Assembly (NCBI GenBank): GCA_944322585.1
Contig: CALUPB010000018.1
Coordinates: forward strand, 1-57,144
Direction of reading: 5' to 3'
DNA from: an uncultured Bacteroidales bacterium
GTDB taxonomy: Bacteria; Bacteroidota; Bacteroidia; Bacteroidales; UBA932
DNA length: 57,144 nt
Of this stretch, positions 51,105 through 57,144 are shown piece after piece. The translations under genes were made by a program, and so were the position numbers. Every line of letters begins with the position of its first letter. Position 1 is the stretch's first letter. The notes under the pieces are model-generated. The model was not told the DNA's origin. It made no database searches and was given only the letters and a program-made list of their open reading frames with translations.

Positions 51105-52685
51105 TCAGTTTTTCCTCCCGTTCCCGGATATGCCTGCATTTTGCATCCGTTCCATTTCACCGAATATTCCGGTGACAATTTCCTTCTCGTCGAAACGGCG
51201 TTTCTCCGTGCCGATTATCTGGTAGGTTTCGTGTCCCTTTCCTGCGAGAAGTATGGTGGAACCCTCGGGTGCGGTCATTATGGCCGTGCGTATCGCCTGC
51301 TCCCTGTCTTCTATGAAAAGACTTCTGGCACGTCCGGCCGGAGTCATTCCGGAGCGGATGTCGTCCATTATGTCCGATGTCCTTTCCGTGCGGCTGTTGT
51401 CGGACGTGACAATGATCCGGTCAGCCATCTTTTCGGCAATCTGTCCCATTTCAGGCCGTTTGCTCCTGTCCCTGTCCCCTCCGCATCCGAACAGGCATAT
51501 CAGAGTGCGGGAGGGAGCGACGTCCCTCAGTGTCTTCAGGACATTTTCGAGGGCGTCGGGTGTGTGGGCATAGTCGATGATTACGGACAGTCCGTGCGGC
51601 CCGCGCAGGTTTTCGAGCCTGCCGGGTGCGGGCTGGAGCCGGCTCAAGGCTATGAGGGCTTCCTGAGGCTCTGTCCCCAAGGCGACTGCCGTGGAGTATA
51701 TTGCAAGTATGTTGTATGCATTGTGCATCCCTATGAGCCCTGTCCAGGTCTCATGTCCGTCTATCTTCAGCTGCATTCCGTCGAAACTCTCTTCCATTAC
51801 CCTGCATGTGTGGTCCGCAATGCTCCTGCAGGAGTATGTGATGACCTGCGCCTTGGTGTTCTGGACCATGACCATCCCGTTCCTGTCGTCAATGTTGGTG
51901 ATGGCGAATGCCGTTTTGGGAAGGTTGTCGAAAAAGAGTTTCTTGCACCTGAGGTATTCGGCGAATGTCCTGTGGTAGTCGAGGTGGTCGTGTGTCAGGT
52001 TGGAGAATATCGCGGCCTTGAATTCGAGCCCGGCGACCCTGTCCTGGTCAAGACCTATCGAACTTACTTCCATGAAACAGTAACCGCATCCCGAACCGAC
52101 CATCTGTGCGAGCAGGGAATTGATAGTGACGGGGTCGGAGGTCGTGTTGGCGGCTTCATAACGGCGGTCCCCCACATAGTTGGCAATGGTGGAAAGCAGT
52201 CCGCAGCTGTATCCGAGGGAAGTGAACATCCTGTAAAGGAGGGTGACTGTCGTGGTCTTTCCGTTCGTTCCGGTTATCCCGACGAGGGTCAGCTTTCTGG
52301 AAGGGTTGTCGTAGAAGTTGGCTGCGGCTATGGCCAGGGCGTATCTGGATGATTTTACCTGTATGAAGACCGGGCTGTCTCCGCTTGCGGTTCCTGTCCG
52401 GATGGAGGCATCCTGACCGGATTTTCCGCTGCCGGCGTCTGCCGGACGGATGTCCGGAACATATTGCGCGGCCATGGTTGCGTCCTCATATATGACCGCT
52501 GCGGCTCCCGCCTCCACCGCTTTTCCTATATACCGGTGTCCGTCAGCGGCGAACCCTTTGACAGCGATGAAGAGCGAGCCTGGAGTCACCTTGCGGGAAT
52601 CGGCGGTGACGGAACTGATTTCAATATCGGTCCTGCCTTGTACGGCCTCCATGCCGCATCCTGATATTATGCTTCCGAGTATCAT
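51105..52685 (-). CDS. murE: UDP-N-acetylmuramoyl-tripeptide synthetase MurE
   Basis: The 526-residue protein has SSVTADSRKVTPGSLFIAVK, the P-loop GITGTNGKTTTVTLLYRMF (about 134-152), the TTSDPVTINSLLAQM substrate loop, THDHLDYH and IIDYAHTPDALENVL. It adds the third stem residue. The specificity motif reads DNSRTER (about 433) where meso-DAP enzymes carry DNPR; Arg is kept, so meso-DAP is likely, but the Pro-to-Ser change is notable. In EVSSIGLDQDRVAG the usual EVSSH His is Ile. A Ser/Gly/Asp-rich insert lies at about 72-104 (codons about 52374-52472). Confidence 0.94.
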   Translation of the reverse strand: MILGSIISGCGMEAVQGRTDIEISSVTADSRKVTPGSLFIAVKGFAADGHRYIGKAVEAGAAAVIYEDATMAAQYVPDIRPADAGSGKSGQDASIRTGTASGDSPVFIQVKSSRYALAIAAANFYDNPSRKLTLVGITGTNGKTTTVTLLYRMFTSLGYSCGLLSTIANYVGDRRYEAANTTSDPVTINSLLAQMVGSGCGYCFMEVSSIGLDQDRVAGLEFKAAIFSNLTHDHLDYHRTFAEYLRCKKLFFDNLPKTAFAITNIDDRNGMVMVQNTKAQVITYSCRSIADHTCRVMEESFDGMQLKIDGHETWTGLIGMHNAYNILAIYSTAVALGTEPQEALIALSRLQPAPGRLENLRGPHGLSVIIDYAHTPDALENVLKTLRDVAPSRTLICLFGCGGDRDRSKRPEMGQIAEKMADRIIVTSDNSRTERTSDIMDDIRSGMTPAGRARSLFIEDREQAIRTAIMTAPEGSTILLAGKGHETYQIIGTEKRRFDEKEIVTGIFGEMERMQNAGISGNGRKN

Positions 52686-52686
52686 G

Positions 52687-54819
52687 TCATTTCAATGTTA
52701 TGTGTACGGCTGTGCCTTTCCCGGCCTTTGTCCCCGGTGCCGGAACCTGTCGGGATACATGCCCGATGCCTTCGAAGCGGCAGACATATCCACAGCTCTC
52801 TATGGTGTAGACGGCATCCTTGAGTCCCATCCCGCGCACGTCCGGGATTTCGTCTATCCCGTAGTCGGAAGCGTCGGTGCCATGGACAGTCATTTCGGGC
52901 ATGTTCCCGTTGTCCTTCATGTCTTCTCCCCAGATGCCGTCTCCGAGGGCATATATCTCGTCTACGATTCTCTTGAATGCCGGAACTCCGAAAGAGCCGT
53001 ACAGGTTGTGTCTTCCGAGCTTGGAATACATGACCACTATGGCCGTGTACTGCGGGTCATCGGCCGGGAAGAAGCCTACGAAAGTGGCCTGGTGCTGGCG
53101 GTTCCCTGCCGGATCCTTGTAGACGACTTTCATTTTCCCGTTGATTTCGGCCGGAAACGGTATCTGGGCTGTTCCGGTCTTGCCGGCGACCTGGCAGCTG
53201 GCGTCCCGCAGCCCGCTTCCGGTCCCTTCCCGGACAACGGCCTTCAAGGCCCTGAGCAGTGTGTCGGCGGTAGCTTTGGAACATATCGCTCCGTTGAGGA
53301 TGGTCGGACCGAATTTTTCCCTGACCGAACCTTCCTGCTCGAACGCTTCCACGAGATAAGGCTTCATCATCTTGCCCTTGTTCGCCACTGCGTTGTAGAA
53401 TGTGATTATGTGCAGCGGCGTCTCGTTGACAGTGTAGCCTATCGCTATGGACGGCAGTGCCGTCCCGCTCCATGCAGGCTGGTCTGGCGTTACGACGGTA
53501 GGCTTTGCAAGGCCGATGAGATCGAAATCGAATGCTTCCGTGAACTTGTATTCAGACAGCTTGTCGGTGAACCTTTTCGGATTGTCCTCATAGTATTCGC
53601 ATGCCAGCTGGCGGAATACGTTGTTCGAGGATATCTTGAAGCCGTCTATTATGCTGATTCTGTCCTGACCTTTCCTGGCCTGCAGGTATTCGTCCTTGAA
53701 TGTGACGGTCTTCTTTCCGGCCTGGTATTTCCAGAAACCGCCGTATGTCGGGACGGTAGTGTCGAGGGTCTTCACCTTGCCGTCCTCGAGTAGCGTCATG
53801 AGAGTGGCGAGCTTGAATACGGAACCCGGATCCCCGCTCCGGCCTATGGCATAGTTGTAGGTTTCGCCGAGGTGGCCGTCCCCGTCGCGTTTGAGGTTGA
53901 CCATTGCCCGGATTGCCCCGGTCTTTACATCCATCACTATGGCGCAGCCGCCCTCTATGATTTCGTTGTCCGTTATCCTGTCTCTGAGTGCCCTGTCGAC
54001 TATATCCTGGATGTCGATGTCGATTGTCGTCCGGATGTCGTAGCCGTCGCGCACCTTTACCATGGTGCTGTCATAGTCCCTTATCCACCCGCGGGCATCG
54101 CTTTTCTGAAGCCATTCTTCGCCGGCTGTCCCGTGGAGGGCGTAGTTGTATTTGCCTTCTATTCCTATGAACGTGTTCCTGTCGCTGTTGTTGCGGACGC
54201 TTCCTATGGTCCTGAGGGCGAGTGTGCCGTACGGGTATTCCCTTGTGTCGATTTTTTCCACTATCATTCCTCCGCGGTAGCTGCTCTCGTTGAACAGAGG
54301 CAGTTCCTTCAGTTCCTGGAGGGTGGCGTGGTCGACCGGATGGCCTATCCTGACATATTGCCTGCCGTTCGCCCTTCCGCTGGCTATCAGCCTGTAGTAC
54401 TGGGAGGCGTTCATGTCTCCGTATATCCTTGCCAGGCCTTCGGACAGCTGTCGGGCCTTGTCCAGCCATTTCCTGTTGTTCTCCTCGCCTTCCTTTCCGT
54501 CGTCGGCGAATTCCTGTTTGCGCACCGTGCAGTCCATGTATATCTGGTACATGGGAACCGAGACGGCGAGAAGCCTGCCGTCCTTTGCGAGGATCGAACC
54601 TCTTTCCGGTTCTATGACATGTTTTATCGATTTCGGGGTGAATGCGTTTTCATAGGCAGGGTCGGGCCTGTAGAAAAGCTGGATGCCGACAATCCTTATC
54701 ACCAGAATGATTGACGCTACAAGGAATACGAAGTGGATGAGCATCATGATGATGCCCACCCTGTCCCGTTTTCTGGAGGTGTTCTCCGTCTGTATCCCAG
54801 TCCTTTTCGCTTCAGTCAT
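52687..54819 (-). CDS. ftsI: Division transpeptidase (class B PBP, FtsI type) with PASTA domain
   Basis: The 710-residue protein has one TM (about 22-45), a pedestal domain (about 60-260, with ERGSILAKDGRLLAVS) and a transpeptidase domain with SVFK (nucleophile S333), SSN (397-399) and KTG in AGKTGTAQIP (about 565). A C-terminal PASTA-like repeat follows (IPDVRGMGLKDAVYTIESCG to GTAVHITLK). It crosslinks septal peptidoglycan with FtsW. PASTA-bearing FtsI is usual in Bacteroidota. It ends 2 nt before murE and starts 178 nt after ftsL, an unusually large gap for this cluster. Confidence 0.94.
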   Translation of the reverse strand: MTEAKRTGIQTENTSRKRDRVGIIMMLIHFVFLVASIILVIRIVGIQLFYRPDPAYENAFTPKSIKHVIEPERGSILAKDGRLLAVSVPMYQIYMDCTVRKQEFADDGKEGEENNRKWLDKARQLSEGLARIYGDMNASQYYRLIASGRANGRQYVRIGHPVDHATLQELKELPLFNESSYRGGMIVEKIDTREYPYGTLALRTIGSVRNNSDRNTFIGIEGKYNYALHGTAGEEWLQKSDARGWIRDYDSTMVKVRDGYDIRTTIDIDIQDIVDRALRDRITDNEIIEGGCAIVMDVKTGAIRAMVNLKRDGDGHLGETYNYAIGRSGDPGSVFKLATLMTLLEDGKVKTLDTTVPTYGGFWKYQAGKKTVTFKDEYLQARKGQDRISIIDGFKISSNNVFRQLACEYYEDNPKRFTDKLSEYKFTEAFDFDLIGLAKPTVVTPDQPAWSGTALPSIAIGYTVNETPLHIITFYNAVANKGKMMKPYLVEAFEQEGSVREKFGPTILNGAICSKATADTLLRALKAVVREGTGSGLRDASCQVAGKTGTAQIPFPAEINGKMKVVYKDPAGNRQHQATFVGFFPADDPQYTAIVVMYSKLGRHNLYGSFGVPAFKRIVDEIYALGDGIWGEDMKDNGNMPEMTVHGTDASDYGIDEIPDVRGMGLKDAVYTIESCGYVCRFEGIGHVSRQVPAPGTKAGKGTAVHITLK

Positions 54820-54906
54820 TACCGTACATTCTTACTATTGTTGTCAGTTATACCCGTTGTACCTGTTTCTCCATTCTATGCCTTCTGCCGTTCGTAATGC
54901 CTCATT

Positions 54907-54984
54907 GTATCTGCTTTATCGTCCGTTCATTCTGCCTGTTGCTGTCATCCGTTATGTCTTTCGTATCTGCTTTGCTGTCCGTTC
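54907..54984. repeat. Imperfect 22-bp direct repeats in the ftsL-ftsI spacer
   Basis: Positions 54907-54928 and 54963-54984 share 19 of 22 bases at a 56-bp offset within the 178-bp noncoding gap 54820-54997. The gap shows no gene or promoter that I can support. Confidence 0.6.
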
Positions 54985-54997
54985 CCGTAGGGCGTAT

Positions 54998-55324
54998 CTA
55001 TTTTATGTGGGTTGCCGGCTTTTCTGGAAGCCCTGTCTTCGAGCCGCTGTCCTTCAGCATCTTCTCTATTGTGCTTATTCTGTCGAACCCTGCCAGCTCG
55101 CCCGTTTTCTGGGCGTGGTAAATCCTGAGGTCTTCGAGTACGGCGCTGTTCCTTTCCACTCTCGTAAGTGTCTGCTCGATCTTGAGACTTATGTATATGG
55201 TAAACCATACGACAACGAAAAGGTATATGATGTGCATGAAGATCTTGTCGATTTTCAGGCTCAGCAGCAGTTCCCCGCGCATTGTCGCCTTCAGTATGTT
55301 CACTATTGTCCTGCCTGTCTTCAT
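54998..55324 (-). CDS. ftsL: FtsL-like cell division protein
   Basis: The 108-residue single-pass protein has a short cytoplasmic part, TM about 30-48 (MHIIYLFVVVWFTIYISLKI) and a coiled-coil-like periplasmic helix (IEQTLTRVERNSAVLEDLRIYHAQK). This small size and the position between rsmH and ftsI identify the Bacteroidota FtsL-like protein that stabilises FtsQ/FtsI. It overlaps the rsmH stop by 4 nt. Confidence 0.85.
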   Translation of the reverse strand: MKTGRTIVNILKATMRGELLLSLKIDKIFMHIIYLFVVVWFTIYISLKIEQTLTRVERNSAVLEDLRIYHAQKTGELAGFDRISTIEKMLKDSGSKTGLPEKPATHIK

Positions 55325-56361
55325 ATCTTTTCCGCTATCCTGAGTTTTGCGCTTCTTGCCCTTGTGTTGGAGGATATTTCCTCCTCCGACGGTACTGTGG
55401 GCTTGCGGTTCACCGGACGCATCGCCGCCCCTGTATTGCCGTAGATGTCTTTTGTCACTGTCCCGTCAGTATGTCCTGTGCGTATGAAATTCTTGACCAT
55501 CCTGTCTTCGAGGGAATGGTATGTGATGACTGCCAGCCGGCCTCCTTTGCGGAGGGATTTCCCGGCTCCGTACAGGAACTTTTCGAGCGAAGCCATTTCC
55601 TGGTTGACTTCTATCCTCAGTGCCTGGAATATCTTTGCCAGTACCTTGTGCTCCGCGTATTTCGGGAGAATGCCGCTGACTGCACGGCAGAGGTCTCCGG
55701 TGGTGGCTATTGCCGCCGACTGCCGTGCCCTGCAGATCAGCGAGGCCGTCTTGCGGCTGTTGTCCACTTCTCCGTAGAGCTTGAGAATCCTTTCGATATC
55801 TTCTTCCGGATAGGTGTTCGCTATGTCTGCTGCGGTGAGCTTCGCCCGGCTGTCCATCCTCATGTCTAACGGGGCGTCGAATCTGAATGAAAAGCCGCGT
55901 TCCGGGGTGTCGAACTGGTGCGACGATACACCGAGGTCGGCGATGATGCCGTCGAGTCCTCCTGACGGGATGCCGTCCGTATTTCCGTAGATATTGTCCG
56001 GGATACTTCGTGTATCTGGCATTCCGAGGTCTGTTCCAGCTGTCGGATGCGTACCGTCAGTGCTGCTGCATGTGTCATTTCCAGGTTCCCGGATATTTTT
56101 CCGGCTGAAATATTCCACATAGTTGTGGATAAACCGGAAATTGCTTCTGATAAGGGTGAGCCTCCTGTCTTCAGGGGCATTGCCGATGGCATCGGCGTCC
56201 CTGTCGAATGCGATTACCCTGCCTGACGGGGCAAGCCTTGACAATATTGCCGCCGTATGGCCGCCTCCTCCGAAAGTGGCGTCTGCATATACGCCGCAGG
56301 GATCTGAAATCAGAGCGGAAATGCTTTCTTCGAGCAGTACAGGTATATGATAACCGGACAT
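55321..56361 (-). CDS. rsmH: 16S rRNA (cytosine(1402)-N4)-methyltransferase with a loop insertion
   Basis: The 346-residue protein has HIPVLLEESISAL, the SAM motif YADATFGGGGHTAAILS (about 25-41), IIADLGVSSHQFDTPERGFS (about 139-158) and, near the end, a conserved VITYHSLEDRMVKNF. It methylates C1402 of 16S rRNA. Residues about 87-135 form a Thr/Gly/Asp-rich insert (codons about 55957-56103) between RFIHNYVEYF and GGLDGIIADLG; normal homologues have only a few residues here. It lies 12 nt after mraZ. Confidence 0.95.
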   Translation of the reverse strand: MSGYHIPVLLEESISALISDPCGVYADATFGGGGHTAAILSRLAPSGRVIAFDRDADAIGNAPEDRRLTLIRSNFRFIHNYVEYFSRKNIREPGNDTCSSTDGTHPTAGTDLGMPDTRSIPDNIYGNTDGIPSGGLDGIIADLGVSSHQFDTPERGFSFRFDAPLDMRMDSRAKLTAADIANTYPEEDIERILKLYGEVDNSRKTASLICRARQSAAIATTGDLCRAVSGILPKYAEHKVLAKIFQALRIEVNQEMASLEKFLYGAGKSLRKGGRLAVITYHSLEDRMVKNFIRTGHTDGTVTKDIYGNTGAAMRPVNRKPTVPSEEEISSNTRARSAKLRIAEKI

Positions 56362-56373
56362 TTCATCTACCTC

Positions 56374-56829
56374 CTATCCCTGTATTGTTCCCGCGAGGGA
56401 GATGAATTCTTCGTCCGAAAGGCCGCCGGCATCGAAATTCTCCTTGGCCCAGATCTCTATCTTGTGGTCGCTCCCGCAGAAAACGACTTCCTTTCCTGCC
56501 CCTATTGCGTCAAGGAGCTTCCTCGGGATGCCGATCCTTCCCAATTTGCCGTCCGGTTCCACAAGCGCCCTGTCCCTCATGTACTCTCTCCAGAATCTGG
56601 CGTGGTCCCTGTTGAAGAAATTCAGCTTCCCTTTCAGTTCTTCGGATTCCCTTGTCCATTCTTCATAGGTGTACATGTCAAGACATTTTTCGTAGATGTC
56701 TTTCTTGATGACAAGCCGCATGTCCTGACTGCCGTCAATGGACATGGCACTCTTGAAGGCAGAGGGCAGCACGAGCCGTCCCTTGTCATCGATTTTAGCT
56801 GTATATTCACCTATAAATTTGATCATCAA
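56374..56829 (-). CDS. mraZ: Transcriptional regulator MraZ
   Basis: The 151-residue AbrB-fold protein has two SpoVT/MraZ repeats: FIGEYTAKIDDKGRLVLPSAF near the start and VEPDGKLGRIGIPRKLLDAIG in the second half, each with the DxKGR/GR core. It represses its own operon by binding phased TGGR repeats, and four such repeats lie upstream at 56891-56925. Start at 56829 (MMIKF) or one codon later. First gene of the division and cell-wall cluster. Confidence 0.96.
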   Translation of the reverse strand: MMIKFIGEYTAKIDDKGRLVLPSAFKSAMSIDGSQDMRLVIKKDIYEKCLDMYTYEEWTRESEELKGKLNFFNRDHARFWREYMRDRALVEPDGKLGRIGIPRKLLDAIGAGKEVVFCGSDHKIEIWAKENFDAGGLSDEEFISLAGTIQG

Positions 56830-56872
56830 ACTCTTACGGTCAGGGGACAGTTATCCCTGCCACCGATTTCCG

Positions 56873-56925
56873 CAAAAGTAAGAATAATTTTCCACTTTAT
56901 TCCAATATTTTCCAAAATTTTCCCA
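56873..56925 (-). promoter_or_regulatory. Promoter and MraZ operator of the cluster
   Basis: On the minus strand four TGGR boxes (TGGG 56925-56922; TGGA 56914-56911, 56904-56901, 56894-56891) recur with an exact 10-bp period, followed by the -7 match TACTTTTG (56880-56873). MraZ is known to bind direct repeats of TGGGN at about 10-bp spacing. The boxes cover the -33 region, so binding would block RNA polymerase. Confidence 0.75.
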
Positions 56926-57076
56926 CATTGTTTTCAACCGTTGCTTCCCGCCTCGCGTCCCTCCCTGTCTGCACCCGTTCTCACTCCGCAATGCTCCGTT
57001 CCTCACAGACATCTGATTTTCACAAAGAATACCCGCATGATTGAAAATTGCCATTATGGCATATCCCAAAATACAT

Positions 57077-57084
57077 TAACTTTG
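57077..57084 (+). promoter_or_regulatory. Putative -7 box of the gene leaving the window
   Basis: TAACTTTG matches TAnnTTTG and would start a transcript near 57091, about 32 nt before the ATG at 57123. No clear -33 at the right spacing. Confidence 0.4.
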
Positions 57085-57122
57085 CATTCATTCACTAAAC
57101 CGCTGCTTTTGCAGACATAGTC

Positions 57123-57144
57123 ATGGATTGGAAAGAAGAAGCCG
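57123..57144 (+). CDS. Start of an unidentified gene, partial
   Basis: The ATG at 57123 begins MDWKEEA and the frame runs out of the window after seven codons. It is divergent from mraZ and has a plausible -7 box. Too little sequence to identify. Confidence 0.4.

Noticed and set aside
48554-53793. Very long plus-strand frames antisense to murD, mraY, murE and ftsI (377-447 codons)
   Set aside because: The opposite strand encodes unmistakable cell-wall genes; long antisense frames are expected with this codon bias. The products have no domain features.

Overview
The window looks like a chromosomal segment of a member of the Bacteroidota, most likely order Bacteroidales. The grounds are repeated promoter-like elements with the Bacteroidota -7 box (TAnnTTTG, several with a -33 TTTG/TTG 19-21 nt upstream), few Shine-Dalgarno sequences, DUF4837 and PepSY-like proteins, a DcaP-like porin, a KorAB 2-oxoacid:ferredoxin oxidoreductase and a mraZ-ftsZ cluster of Bacteroidales type. 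The base composition is fairly GC-rich for that order and would suit an Alistipes/Rikenellaceae-like genome, but the family is only a guess.

Layout. 1-1231: a FecCD-type metallophore permease (minus strand, runs off the left edge) carrying an in-frame 42-bp tandem repeat. 1611-4264: an OmpR-type response regulator, its histidine kinase and a secreted PepSY-like protein. 4440-6041: rmuC. 6170-13408: a central-metabolism block made of KorA and KorB, glutamate dehydrogenase, a DASS-type dicarboxylate transporter and a DcaP-like porin. 13510-15417: a CE1-like esterase and a small outer-membrane barrel. 15485-15988: tRNA-Pro, rpsT and tRNA-Glu (minus). 16100-20479: the overlapping operon M23 peptidase-dxr-rseP-DUF4837 (minus). 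20505-24195: ruvX, def, a phosphohexomutase and an M23/LysM peptidase (plus). 24303-25433: truB (minus).

25443-38471 is the accessory part. A LexA/CI-like S24 repressor faces a tail-only phage module: tail tube, two overlapping chaperone frames joined by an apparent -1 frameshift signal, a short tape measure, distal tail protein and tail-tip protein. A variable stretch with a duplicated small gene/lipoprotein cassette follows, then a lysis-like module (membrane-anchored protein, DUF5675 protein, Rz/DUF6808-like protein). I see no terminase, portal, capsid, sheath, integrase or replication gene. The best reading is a domesticated non-contractile phage-tail particle (F-type tailocin-like) or a decayed siphoprophage. 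Two closely similar promoter/leader blocks precede the tail and lysis modules, suggesting that one repressor controls both.

38571-56829 (minus) is a gltX-rpiB fusion followed upstream by the division and cell-wall cluster mraZ-rsmH-ftsL-ftsI-murE-mraY-murD-ftsW-murG-murC-ftsQ-ftsA-ftsZ, with a 10-bp-phased MraZ operator in front of mraZ. A further plus-strand gene begins at 57123 and leaves the window. Several conserved enzymes here (FecCD, TruB, MraY, MurE, RsmH) carry hydrophilic low-complexity loop insertions.
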